Source of the DNA: Chloroflexota bacterium
Lineage (GTDB): Bacteria > Chloroflexota > Dormibacteria > CF-121
Direction of reading: 5' to 3'
Length of the DNA: 33,570 nucleotides
Assembly: GCA_005880615.1 (NCBI GenBank)
Contig: VBID01000132.1
Location: 1 to 33,570, forward strand
Shown here: piece by piece, positions 22,943 through 31,417 of the stretch
Position numbering within the stretch: the stretch's first letter is position 1
How the letters are laid out: each line of letters begins with the position of its first letter
Notes under the pieces: model-generated
The model's input: only the letters and a program-made list of their open reading frames with translations
Told to the model about the DNA's origin: nothing
The model's database searches: none
Made by a program: the position numbers and the translations under genes

Positions 22943-24235
22943 TTGATTCCTCGGTACGCTCATCCGGAGATGAGCGCGATCTTCGAGCCCGAAGCAAAGT
23001 TCTTGCTGTGGCTCGAAATCGAGTTGCTGGCGGCCGAGGGATGGGCCCAGTTGGGCGAGGTGCCATCCGACGCCATTCCGCGCCTGCGCCGGGCCAAGGT
23101 GGATCCGGCCCGGATCGACGCCCTGGAGGCCCGCGTGGGACATGACCTGCTGGCATTTCTGGGCGCGGTCTCGGAGCCCCTGGGCGATGACGCGCGCTAC
23201 CTCCATCGAGGGCTCACCTCCTCTGATGTACTGGACACCGCGCTCGCCGTCCAGCTGACCCGGGCCGCCGACGTCCTGCTCCGTGACCTGGCCGGACTGC
23301 ACGAGGCGGTTCGGCGCCGGGCCACCGCCGAGCGAGACACGCTGATGGTGGGCCGCACCCACGGCATGCATGCCGAGCCGCTCTCGCTGGGCTTCGTGCT
23401 GGCCGGCTGGCTGGATGAGCTGGGCCGCGCTCGGGCGCGCGTGGAGCGCGCGCGCGAGGAGATTCGGGTGGGCAAGCTCAGCGGCGCAGTGGGCACCCAT
23501 GCCACGGTCGACCCCCGGGTGGAGGAATTCGTCTGTGCGCGGCTCGGCCTGCAGGTCGCCCCGGTGTCAACTCAGGTGATCGCCCGCGACCGGCACGCCG
23601 CCTTCCTGGCCGCCCTGGCGGTGGTCGCCGGATCGCTCGACAAATTCGCGACCGACATCCGCCACTGGCAGAGCAGCGAGGTGGCGGAGGTACGAGAGCC
23701 CTTCGGAGACGAGCAGAAGGGGTCGTCGGCCATGCCCCACAAGCGCAACCCGGTGCTCAGCGAGCGGATCTGCGGGCTGGCCCGCACGGTGCGCGGCTAT
23801 GCCCTGGTTGCCCTGGAGGACCAGGCCTTGTGGCACGAGCGGGACATCAGCCACTCCTCGGCCGAACGGATTGTCTTCCCAGATGCCTGCATGGTCCTGG
23901 ACTACATGCTCCGCCTGATGACCCAGGTGGTGGATGGGCTCACCGTCGACCGTCAGCGCATGCACCGGAATCTCCTGCAGGGCGGCGGCATTGTGTTTTC
24001 CCAGCGGGTCCTGCTGGCGCTGGTGGAACATGGCATGGACCGCGACCAGGCGTATCGCATCGTGCAACGGGCCGCGCATCGGGCGCTGGACGATGGCCAG
24101 CAGTTTCGCGAGGTAATCGCCCAGGCACCCGAGGTCCGCGAACGCCTAACGCCCGAAGAGCTGAGCACGCTCTTCGATCCGGCCTATTACCTGCGCAACG
24201 TGCGGGTCACGTACGAACGGGTGGGCCTGGCATGA
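22943..24235 (+). CDS. purB: Adenylosuccinate lyase
   Basis: 430 residues from TTG 22943. The conserved N-terminus IPRYAHPEM begins at residue 2, which fixes this start although AAGGAG is about 12 bases away. PurB releases fumarate from SAICAR (to AICAR) and from adenylosuccinate (to AMP). Fumarase/aspartase superfamily marks: HRGLTSSDVLDTA (with the family Thr-Ser-Ser), GRTHGMHAEPLSLG with catalytic His, and the signature SSAMPHKRNPVLSE containing the mobile catalytic Ser. Length is normal for the bacterial short form. First gene of the nine-gene pur operon, divergent from the sigma factor; its stop overlaps the purC start (ATGA). Confidence 0.96.
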   Translation: MIPRYAHPEMSAIFEPEAKFLLWLEIELLAAEGWAQLGEVPSDAIPRLRRAKVDPARIDALEARVGHDLLAFLGAVSEPLGDDARYLHRGLTSSDVLDTALAVQLTRAADVLLRDLAGLHEAVRRRATAERDTLMVGRTHGMHAEPLSLGFVLAGWLDELGRARARVERAREEIRVGKLSGAVGTHATVDPRVEEFVCARLGLQVAPVSTQVIARDRHAAFLAALAVVAGSLDKFATDIRHWQSSEVAEVREPFGDEQKGSSAMPHKRNPVLSERICGLARTVRGYALVALEDQALWHERDISHSSAERIVFPDACMVLDYMLRLMTQVVDGLTVDRQRMHRNLLQGGGIVFSQRVLLALVEHGMDRDQAYRIVQRAAHRALDDGQQFREVIAQAPEVRERLTPEELSTLFDPAYYLRNVRVTYERVGLA

Positions 24236-25104
24236 CCCTGGCGACCCTCGAGACCAGCCTGGCGCTGCCGCTGCTGACGCGGGGCAAGGTACGCGACACC
24301 TACGAGCTGGGAGGGGGCGAACTCCTGATGGTCGCCACCGACCGGATCTCGGCTTTCGACGTCGTCCTTCCCACACCGATCCCGGACAAGGGGCGCGTGT
24401 TGACGCAGCTGTCGGCGTTCTGGTTCGGGCGGACCGCCGGCATCGTCCCCAATCATGTCGCGCCGGTGCCGGCGATCCCGGCAGAGCTCCTGCGCAGCCA
24501 GCCCGACCTGCCGGATCGAGCCATGCGCGTGCTTCGGGCGGACCCGATCCCCTTTGAATGCGTGGTGCGCGGCTACCTCTCGGGATCGGGTTGGAAAGAC
24601 TACCAGCAGACCGGTGGCATCGCCGGGGAGCGCCTGCCGGCAGGCTTGCGGGAAAGCGACCGCCTGCCGGAGCCAATCTTCACGCCGGCGACCAAGGCCC
24701 AGTCCGGACACGACGAGAACATCTCCCGTGGTGACCTGGCGGACCGAGTTGGTGGAGAGCTGGCGGCGCGCCTGGAGCGCGTCAGCCTGTCGCTGTACCG
24801 GGCCGCCGTGATCCATGCCGAGTCCCAGGGGCTGATCCTGGCCGACACCAAGCTCGAGTTCGGCTGGCGCGACGGCCAGCTGATCCTGATCGATGAGCTG
24901 TTCACCCCCGACTCCTCGCGCTACTGGGACTCGGCGCGATACCGCCCAGGCGGCGCCCAGCCCTCCTACGACAAGCAGTTCGTCCGCGACCACCTGGAGA
25001 CGCTCGGCTGGGACAAGCGGCCGCCTGGGCCAGCCCTACCGGAGGCGGTGGTGGAAGGGACGCGGGCGCGCTACCTGGCGGCCCTGGAGCGGCTCACCCA
25101 ATGA
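24232..25104 (+). CDS. purC: Phosphoribosylaminoimidazole-succinocarboxamide synthase (SAICAR synthetase)
   Basis: 290 residues from the ATG overlapping the purB stop. It condenses CAIR with aspartate using ATP. Marks: LTRGKVRDTYELGG at the N-terminus, ATDRISAFDVVLPTPIPDKG, ECVVRGYLSGSGWKDYQ, TKAQSGHDENIS, LILADTKLEFGW and LIDELFTPDSSRYW. Length and the GSGWKDYQQTG insert fit the longer, yeast-like branch of PurC rather than the approximately 240-residue form. Stop overlaps purS (ATGA). Confidence 0.96.
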   Translation: MTLATLETSLALPLLTRGKVRDTYELGGGELLMVATDRISAFDVVLPTPIPDKGRVLTQLSAFWFGRTAGIVPNHVAPVPAIPAELLRSQPDLPDRAMRVLRADPIPFECVVRGYLSGSGWKDYQQTGGIAGERLPAGLRESDRLPEPIFTPATKAQSGHDENISRGDLADRVGGELAARLERVSLSLYRAAVIHAESQGLILADTKLEFGWRDGQLILIDELFTPDSSRYWDSARYRPGGAQPSYDKQFVRDHLETLGWDKRPPGPALPEAVVEGTRARYLAALERLTQ

Positions 25105-25370
25105 CGTTTCGGGCCGAGGTCTTCGTCACCCCCAAGGCAGTGGTCAACGATCCGCAGGGGCTGACCATTCGCCAGGGCCTGCGATCCCTGGGCTTTGAGG
25201 GCGTGCAGGAGGTGCGCGCGGGCAAGTACCTGGTACTCACCCTGGAGAGCCCGGATCGCGACACGGCGCTGGCCCGTCTCGACGACATGGCGCGCACGCT
25301 GCTGGCCAACGCCGTGATCGAGGACTACCGGATCGAGATCACGGCCGTGCGGGAGACCGTGGCCCCATGA
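25101..25370 (+). CDS. purS: FGAM synthase subunit PurS
   Basis: 89 residues, the family size. PurS bridges PurL and PurQ in the three-part FGAM synthase that converts FGAR to FGAM with glutamine and ATP. Marks: [25 protein letters not shown] at the N-terminus, [12 protein letters not shown] and the final [11 protein letters not shown]. It overlaps purC and purQ by four bases each (ATGA), which favours equal production of complex partners. Confidence 0.95.
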   Translation: MTFRAEVFVTPKAVVNDPQGLTIRQGLRSLGFEGVQEVRAGKYLVLTLESPDRDTALARLDDMARTLLANAVIEDYRIEITAVRETVAP

Positions 25371-26062
25371 AGTGGGGCATCCTCGTGTTCCCAGGCACCT
25401 GGAGCGATCGCGACTGCATGCACGCGCTGACCACCGTGCTCGGCCAGTCCGCACGCTATGTCGACCATCGCGAAACGGAGCTGTCGGAGTTCGACGCCGT
25501 GATCCTGCCGGGCGGCTTTTCGTATGGTGACCATCTCCGCTGCGGCGCGGTGGCCCGCTTCGCGCCGGTGATGGAAGCCGTGACCCGCTTTGCCGATCGG
25601 GGCGGCCTGGTCCTGGGGATCTGCAACGGCTTCCAGATCCTGCAAGAGGCCCGACTGCTGCCGGGGGCGCTGCTGCGCAACGATTCGTGCGAGTTCCGCT
25701 GTGAATGGGTGCATCTGCGGGTGGAGCGCGCCGAGTCGCCGTTCACCCGCGAGTGCCGCCCCGGACAGGTCCTCCGGATTCCAATCTCGCACGGAGAAGG
25801 GAATTTCTACGCCGACCCCGACACCCTGCAGTCCCTCGAGCAGGGAGGACAGGTCGCCTTCCGCTACTCCACCCCCGACGGCCGGGTGACTGGGGACGCC
25901 AACCCCAACGGCTCGCTGCGGAACATCGCCGGCATCGTCAATGCCCGGGGCAACGTGTTGGGGATGATGCCGCATCCGGAGCGGGCATGCGAACCGCTGC
26001 TGGGCGGCGCCGACGGGCTGTGGATCCTTCGGTCCGCCCTGGGGACCCTGGTGGCCGCCTGA
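25367..26062 (+). CDS. purQ: FGAM synthase subunit PurQ (glutaminase)
   Basis: 231 residues. Class I glutamine amidotransferase that supplies ammonia to PurL. Marks: [13 protein letters not shown] at the N-terminus, [16 protein letters not shown], the nucleophile Cys in [36 protein letters not shown] and the catalytic His/Glu in MPHPERACE. The stop overlaps the purL ATG by one base (TGATG). Confidence 0.95.
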   Translation: MKWGILVFPGTWSDRDCMHALTTVLGQSARYVDHRETELSEFDAVILPGGFSYGDHLRCGAVARFAPVMEAVTRFADRGGLVLGICNGFQILQEARLLPGALLRNDSCEFRCEWVHLRVERAESPFTRECRPGQVLRIPISHGEGNFYADPDTLQSLEQGGQVAFRYSTPDGRVTGDANPNGSLRNIAGIVNARGNVLGMMPHPERACEPLLGGADGLWILRSALGTLVAA

Positions 26063-28230
26063 TGGCGGTTGCCTCCCCCCGCCGAAACCTGGACGCGGTG
26101 GCGCTGACCGATGAGGAGTACCACGAGATCGGGCGGCTGCTCGAGCGCGAGCCAAACGACCTCGAGCTGGGCATGTTCGGGGCGCTCTGGAGCGAACACT
26201 GCAGCTACAAGACGTCGCGACCACTGCTGCGCCAGCTGCCCACCAGCGGCGACGGCGTGTTGCAGGGCCCTGGCGAAAACGCCGGCGTGGTCGACATCGG
26301 AGACGGCCTGGCGGTCGTCTTCAAGATCGAGTCGCACAACCATCCGTCGGCGATCGAGCCGTACCAGGGGGCGGCCACCGGGGTGGGCGGGATCCTGCGG
26401 GACATCTTCACCATGGGCGCCCGTCCCCTGGCCATCCTGGACTCGCTCCGGTTCGGCCCGCCGCATGATCCGCGAAGCCGCTACCTGTTCCAGGGCGTGG
26501 TGGAGGGCATCGGCGGCTACGGCAACTGCTTCGGCTGCCCGACCGTCGGCGGTGAGGTGTACTTCGACGAAGGCTATGCCGCCAACCCGATCGTGAATGC
26601 CATGTGCGTGGGTCTGGTCCGTCACGACCGCGTCCGGCTGGCGCGCGCCGAGCAGGCGGGTGACCGGCTGTTGCTGGTTGGCGCCGGCACCGGGCGCGAT
26701 GGCATTCACGGGGCGAGCTTCGCGTCGGTCGAGATGGATGAGCACTCGCCGGACCGCCGCCCGGCGGTCCAGGTGGCCAATCCCTTCATGGAGAAGGTGC
26801 TGTGCGAGGCCTGCCTGCAGCTGAACGAGCTGGACGGGGTGGTAGCCATCCAGGACCTGGGGGCCGCCGGCCTCACCGGGGCCGCCTGCGAGCTGGCCCA
26901 CCGAGGCGGGCGTGGCGTCGAAATCGATGTGGCCCGGGTCAGCCGTCGCGAGCGGGGCATGACGCCCTACGAGGTGATGCTGTCCGAGTCGCAGGAGCGC
27001 ATGCTGGTGCTGGTCAAGCCCGAGGCCGAGCCAGCCGCCCAGCGGGTGTTCGACAAGTTCGAGCTGCACGCCGATCGGGTGGGCACCATTCTCCGCCGAC
27101 CACGGGTCCGGGTTCGCGATGGCGCGGCCGTGGTGGCCGACCTGCCGCTGGATGCCCTGATCGACGGGGTCCCCATCCGGTCGTTGATGGCCACCGGGGC
27201 TGCCGCCCCGGAAACGGCCAGTGTCGCGCCGCTGCGTGACCCGGCCGCCACGCTGCTGGAGTTGCTGGCTCGACCGAATCTGCGCAGCCGCCGGCCCATC
27301 TATCGCCGCTATGACCACCAGGTGGGCAACAACACGGTGATCGGTCCGGGGTACGATGCCGCCCTGCTCCGGGTTCCGGGGACGCCGAAAGCGCTGGCGC
27401 TCACCACCGACGGCAACGCCGCCTTCGTGACCCTGGACCCGTACGTCGGAACGCAGCTGGCGGTGGCCGAAGCCGCGCGCAACATCGCCTGCACCGGCGC
27501 GCGCCCGCTGGCCGTGACCAACTGTCTCAATTTTGGCAACCCGGAGCGGCCCCGGGTCGCCTGGCAGCTGCACGAAAGCGTGCGCGGCCTGGCCGATGCC
27601 TGCCGCGCGCTGGAGCTTCCGGTGGTCAGTGGCAACGTGAGCCTCTACAACGAGACCAATGGCCTGAGCATCCCGCCCACGCCGGTGGTCGGGATGGTCG
27701 GGATCCTGGACGACCTGGACCGACGCTGCGGCGCCAGCTTCCGGGACGAGGGCGACCTGATCTTCCTCCTGGGCGAGACGCGCGACGAGCTGGCCGGCAG
27801 CGAGTACAGCCGGGCGGTGGGGGCGCCGCTGGAGGGGTCCGCCCCGCTGGTCGATCTGACGGCGGAAGCCCGGCTGCTGCGCGCTCTGCACGAGACGATC
27901 GGCGCCGGGACGCTCAGCTCCGCGCACGACGTCGCCGAGGGCGGCCTGCTGGTGGCCATCGCCGAGTGCGCCCTGTTCGGCGGCCAGGGAGCGCAATGCC
28001 CCGGCCTCTCCGGCCAGGTGAGCCCGGCCGCTCTCTACTTCGGCGAGTCCGCCGGGCGGGTGGTGGTCAGCGTGGCCGCTCGACGGGTGCCCGAGCTGCA
28101 GAAAGTGATGGCCGCCCACCGGGTGCCGCTGCAGGCCCTGGGGGTGGTGGGCAGCGGAGCCCTGGTGGTTGGGCACGCGGTGCGGCTCGACCTGGAGGCG
28201 CTGCGCCGGGCGTGGGAGACGCCATGGTAA
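26062..28230 (+). CDS. purL: FGAM synthase subunit PurL (small form)
   Basis: 722 residues, the small PurL that works with PurS and PurQ. The ATG at 26062 overlaps the purQ stop; longer frames upstream are only purQ shadow. Marks: [19 protein letters not shown] with the catalytic His, the ATP/FGAR site [59 protein letters not shown], and in the second half [26 protein letters not shown] and [14 protein letters not shown]. Both ATP-binding halves are present. The gene is followed by the only long gap in the operon, before purF. Confidence 0.96.
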   Translation: MAVASPRRNLDAVALTDEEYHEIGRLLEREPNDLELGMFGALWSEHCSYKTSRPLLRQLPTSGDGVLQGPGENAGVVDIGDGLAVVFKIESHNHPSAIEPYQGAATGVGGILRDIFTMGARPLAILDSLRFGPPHDPRSRYLFQGVVEGIGGYGNCFGCPTVGGEVYFDEGYAANPIVNAMCVGLVRHDRVRLARAEQAGDRLLLVGAGTGRDGIHGASFASVEMDEHSPDRRPAVQVANPFMEKVLCEACLQLNELDGVVAIQDLGAAGLTGAACELAHRGGRGVEIDVARVSRRERGMTPYEVMLSESQERMLVLVKPEAEPAAQRVFDKFELHADRVGTILRRPRVRVRDGAAVVADLPLDALIDGVPIRSLMATGAAAPETASVAPLRDPAATLLELLARPNLRSRRPIYRRYDHQVGNNTVIGPGYDAALLRVPGTPKALALTTDGNAAFVTLDPYVGTQLAVAEAARNIACTGARPLAVTNCLNFGNPERPRVAWQLHESVRGLADACRALELPVVSGNVSLYNETNGLSIPPTPVVGMVGILDDLDRRCGASFRDEGDLIFLLGETRDELAGSEYSRAVGAPLEGSAPLVDLTAEARLLRALHETIGAGTLSSAHDVAEGGLLVAIAECALFGGQGAQCPGLSGQVSPAALYFGESAGRVVVSVAARRVPELQKVMAAHRVPLQALGVVGSGALVVGHAVRLDLEALRRAWETPW

Positions 28231-28424
28231 GGTCTCCGATGCCTAGCCCGGATCCACCGAAGCAAACTCGCATCTTGGGCGCGGATGCGAGCGATCCGGG
28301 CGTTGGCTCCTCCGCGCGCTCAGTCACGCATCGACGGATGCGCTCGTCGCCGCCTTCGGCTCATCTCGCGCCGCATCCCAATCTGCTTCGTCCGCTCGGT
28401 CGATCCGGGCTTCGCGAGGAGCGC
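28231..28424 (+). promoter_or_regulatory. Structured purF leader: candidate regulatory RNA or palindromic repeat
   Basis: This 194-base gap is unique in an operon whose other genes overlap or touch. GCCCGGATC (28246-28254) is complementary to two copies of GATCCGGGC (28293-28301 and 28402-28410). Nested inside the first pairing, CTCGCATC (28267-28274) pairs with GATGCGAG (28284-28291). CGCATC (28327-28332) pairs with GATGCG (28337-28342), and GGATGCG (28336-28342) can instead pair with CGCATCC (28372-28378) around a GCCG-CGGC hairpin. GCTCCTC (28306-28312) is complementary to GAGGAGC (28416-28422), the purF ribosome site. The alternatives exclude each other, as in switches or attenuators. It matches no riboswitch I recognise. 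A purF frame stays open through it but lacks family character. Confidence 0.5.
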
Positions 28425-29828
28425 ATGCAAGAAGCCTGCGGCTTGTTCGGCATCGATGCCCGAGGCGAAGACGTCGCCAACCTCACCTACTTTGGCCTTT
28501 ATGCGCTGCAACACCGTGGGCAGGAGAGCGCGGGGATCGCCGTCAGCGACGGCCGGCAAATGCGGATGCACAAGAACGTCGGGCTGGTGGCCCAGGTGTT
28601 CGACGCCGACTCGCTCAACGCGCTCACCGGGCACCTGGCGCTGGGCCACACCCGCTACTCGACGACCGGCTCGAACCGGATCGCCAACGCCCAACCGCTG
28701 GTGGTGGAACATCCTCAACTGGGCCCCCTGGCCCTCGGGCACAACGGCAACCTGACCAATGCCGCCGCCCTCCGCCGGGACCTGGAAGAACACGGCGCCG
28801 TCTTCGAGACGTCGAGCGACACCGAGGTGATTGCCCAGCTGCTGGCCCGGACACCGGGCCCGGACCTGCTGGCGGTGCTGCGCCGGACGCTGCCGCGATT
28901 GCAGGGTGCCTACTGCCTGCTGCTGCTCTCGCGGGACACGCTGGTCGGGATCCGCGACCCGCTGGGCATCCGCCCACTCTGCTTCGGCCGCCTGCCCGAG
29001 GGTGGCTGGATCATCGCCTCGGAGACCTGCGCGCTAGACACGGTAGGGGCTGAGCTGGTGCGCGAGGTCGAGCCGGGCGAGGCGGTCCAGCTCGGCCACG
29101 GTGAGCCGGTGGTCTCCCAGTTAATGCCTTCGATTCGCAAGGCGACCTGCATGTTCGAATTCATCTACTTTGCTCGCCCGGACTCGCGCCTCCAGGGACA
29201 GTCCCTGTACGAGGCCCGCCGCAACATGGGCCGGCAGCTGGCCATCGAGGCGCCGGCCGACGCCGACATCGTGATTGCGCTGCCCGACTCGGGGACGCCG
29301 GCCGCGGTCGGCTACGCCGAGCAGAGCGGCATCCCATTCAGCGAGGGGCTGATCAAGAGCCGCTACATCACCCGCACCTTCATCCAGCCCAACGAGCGGC
29401 TGCGCAACGTCGGCATCAAGCTGAAGTTCAATCCACTGCGCGAGATCCTCCAGGGCAAGCGCGTCGTGCTCGTCGACGACTCGATTGTGCGCGGCACCAC
29501 CAGCCGGAAGATCGTGGAGGAATTGCGCCGGGCCGGCACGACGGCCGTGCATTTTCGGGTGAGCAGCCCGCCAATCCAGTGGCCCTGTTTCATGGGCATC
29601 GACATCGCCTCCCGGTCGGAGCTGATCGCCTCCGGGCGGACGGTGCAGGAGGTCGAGACGCTGATCGGCGCCGATTCTCTGCGCTACCTGAGCAAGCAGG
29701 GGTTACTGCGGGCGGTCACCAACGTAAGCGGGTTCTGCATGGCCTGCTTCGACGGCGACTACCCAGTCCCGGTGCCGGTGCAGCTGGAGATGAACAAGCT
29801 GGCCCTCGAAACGGCGGAGGGGACGTAG
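28425..29828 (+). CDS. purF: Amidophosphoribosyltransferase
   Basis: 467 residues from ATG 28425, with GAGGAG upstream. It makes phosphoribosylamine from PRPP and glutamine, the committed step. The start is set by the short propeptide MQEA before Cys5 (ACGLFGI), the N-terminal nucleophile exposed by cleavage. Glutaminase marks: LQHRGQESAGIAV, GHTRYSTTGSN, GHNGNLTN. PRPP motif: VVLVDDSIVRGTTSRKIV. Cys242, Cys388, Cys438 and Cys441 (KATCMFEF, WPCFMGID, FCMACFDG) match the iron-sulfur ligands of the Bacillus subtilis type enzyme, so this is probably the Fe-S, oxygen-labile form. It follows a structured 194-base leader and touches purM. Confidence 0.95.
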   Translation: MQEACGLFGIDARGEDVANLTYFGLYALQHRGQESAGIAVSDGRQMRMHKNVGLVAQVFDADSLNALTGHLALGHTRYSTTGSNRIANAQPLVVEHPQLGPLALGHNGNLTNAAALRRDLEEHGAVFETSSDTEVIAQLLARTPGPDLLAVLRRTLPRLQGAYCLLLLSRDTLVGIRDPLGIRPLCFGRLPEGGWIIASETCALDTVGAELVREVEPGEAVQLGHGEPVVSQLMPSIRKATCMFEFIYFARPDSRLQGQSLYEARRNMGRQLAIEAPADADIVIALPDSGTPAAVGYAEQSGIPFSEGLIKSRYITRTFIQPNERLRNVGIKLKFNPLREILQGKRVVLVDDSIVRGTTSRKIVEELRRAGTTAVHFRVSSPPIQWPCFMGIDIASRSELIASGRTVQEVETLIGADSLRYLSKQGLLRAVTNVSGFCMACFDGDYPVPVPVQLEMNKLALETAEGT

Positions 29829-30830
29829 TTGCCCACCTATAGGGAGGCGGGCGTCGATATCGATGCCGGGAACCGGGCGGTGGAGTTGATCGCGCCCCTG
29901 GCCCGGGCTACGCAGGGGCCGGCGGTGCTCTCGGGCATTGGGCCGTTCGCCGGTATCTTCGCGCTCGACCTGGCCCGCTACCGTCAGCCGGTGCTGGTGG
30001 CAAGCACCGACGGAGTCGGCACCAAGGTGCTGCTGGCGGAGGCGCACCACCGCTACTTCCAGATCGGCCAGGACCTGGTGAACCACTGCGTGAATGACGT
30101 GCTCACCACCGGCGCTTCCCCCCTGTTCTTCCTCGACTACGTGGCCACCGGGCGGCTGGATCCGGGCGTGGTGGCCAAGATCGTGGCCGGCATTTCGGAC
30201 GCCTGCCGGAAGGTGGACTGTGCCCTGCTCGGCGGCGAGACGGCCGAGATGCCCGACGTCTACTCGGGCACGACCTTCGACCTGGCCGGCTTCCTGGTCG
30301 GGATCGCGGAGCGCGAGGAGCTGATCGATCCCAGCCAGATCCGCGAAGGTGACGCCATCCTGGCCCTGCCGTCCAGCGGCCTCCACACCAACGGATACAG
30401 CCTGGCCCGCCGGGTAGTGCCGACCCAGGCGCTGCCTCGGCCGGTTACCCCTGGGGGCCCGTCGGTGCTGGACGCGTTGCTCGAGCCGCACCGCTGCTAC
30501 CTGTCGGAGGTGCGGCGGTTGGGCGGGGTCGTCCGGATCAAGGGCCTGGCCCACATCACTGGCGGGGGCGTGGTGGGCAACCTGCCGCGGATTCTGCCCA
30601 CCGGATTGGGCGCCGAGATCGTACGGGGGCTCTGGCCCGAGCCGCCCATCTTTGACTTCCTGGCCCCCTTCGTCCCGGACGACGAGCTGTGGCGCACCTT
30701 CAACATGGGCCTGGGCATGCTGGTGGTGGTCGACGGTGCGAACGTGGGCGCGGCCCTGGAGGTTCTGGGTGGCGAGATCTTCCATGTCGGCAAAGTGACC
30801 TCCGGCGGTGGCGTCACCATCCGCGAGTGA
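29829..30830 (+). CDS. purM: Phosphoribosylformylglycinamidine cyclo-ligase (AIR synthetase)
   Basis: 333 residues from a TTG placed immediately after the purF stop, with GGAGGGG about six bases upstream. It closes the imidazole ring of FGAM with ATP to give AIR. Marks: YREAGVDIDAGNRAVELI, VASTDGVGTKVLLA, GQDLVNHCVNDVLTTGASPLFFLDY, LLGGETAEMPDVY, LPSSGLHTNGYSLAR and HITGGGVVGNLPRILP. Normal family length. The stop overlaps the purN GTG (GTGA). Confidence 0.96.
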   Translation: MPTYREAGVDIDAGNRAVELIAPLARATQGPAVLSGIGPFAGIFALDLARYRQPVLVASTDGVGTKVLLAEAHHRYFQIGQDLVNHCVNDVLTTGASPLFFLDYVATGRLDPGVVAKIVAGISDACRKVDCALLGGETAEMPDVYSGTTFDLAGFLVGIAEREELIDPSQIREGDAILALPSSGLHTNGYSLARRVVPTQALPRPVTPGGPSVLDALLEPHRCYLSEVRRLGGVVRIKGLAHITGGGVVGNLPRILPTGLGAEIVRGLWPEPPIFDFLAPFVPDDELWRTFNMGLGMLVVVDGANVGAALEVLGGEIFHVGKVTSGGGVTIRE

Positions 30831-31417
30831 CCAAGCTTCGGGTCGCGGTGCTCGTCTCCGGTCGGGGCAGCAACCTGGGCGCCCTGCTGGACGCCTGCGC
30901 GAATCCCGATTTCCCCGCCGGCGTGGTGCTCGTCTGCGCCAACCGCGATGCCCCCGCCCTCCAGCACGCCAGGCGGTCGGGCGTCGCCCACGTCGTGTTT
31001 CGGCGGCAGGCCTATCCCAGCCGGGAGGCGCGCGACCTGGCGATGGCCGGCGCGCTGGCAGCCACCCAGGTCGAGCTCATCGTCTGTGCCGGCTACGATG
31101 CCATCCTGTCGCCGGTCTTCGTCGACCAGTTCGCTGGACGCATCATCAACGTGCACCCATCGTTGCTGCCGGCCTTCGCGGGCTCCATGGACGCGCCCGC
31201 CCGGGCCCTGGCGGCTGGCGTCTCGGAGACGGGATGCACCGTCCACCTGGTGACGAACGACGTCGACGCCGGACCGGTCCTGGCCCAGCAACGGGTCGCC
31301 GTCCTCCCGGGGGACACGGCCGAGGCACTGCACCGGCGGATCCGTGACGCCGAGCATAAGCTGCTGCCCGCGGTGGTGCGTGGGCTCGCCGAGCGACGAT
31401 TGGTTCCCTCGCGGTGA
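30827..31417 (+). CDS. purN: Phosphoribosylglycinamide formyltransferase (GAR transformylase)
   Basis: 196 residues from GTG 30827; upstream frame is purM shadow. It formylates GAR with 10-formyl-tetrahydrofolate. Marks: VAVLVSGRGSNLGALLDAC, the catalytic Asn and His in IINVHPSLLPAF, GCTVHLV and the catalytic Asp in NDVDAGPVLAQ. The segment SLLPAFAGSMDAPARAL differs a little from the common PGLHAxxQAL. Start and stop both overlap neighbours by four bases (GTGA). Confidence 0.94.
   Translation: MTKLRVAVLVSGRGSNLGALLDACANPDFPAGVVLVCANRDAPALQHARRSGVAHVVFRRQAYPSREARDLAMAGALAATQVELIVCAGYDAILSPVFVDQFAGRIINVHPSLLPAFAGSMDAPARALAAGVSETGCTVHLVTNDVDAGPVLAQQRVAVLPGDTAEALHRRIRDAEHKLLPAVVRGLAERRLVPSR

Noticed and set aside
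25864..28176. 770-codon open frame on the minus strand across purQ-purL
   Set aside because: It is antisense to clearly conserved PurQ/PurL, has the composition expected of a GC-rich shadow frame, and shows no domain or ribosome site.
27966..28424. Long N-terminal extension of PurF through the purL end and the gap
   Set aside because: The extension lacks family similarity, and PurF requires a short propeptide ending just before the nucleophile Cys, which ATG 28425 provides.
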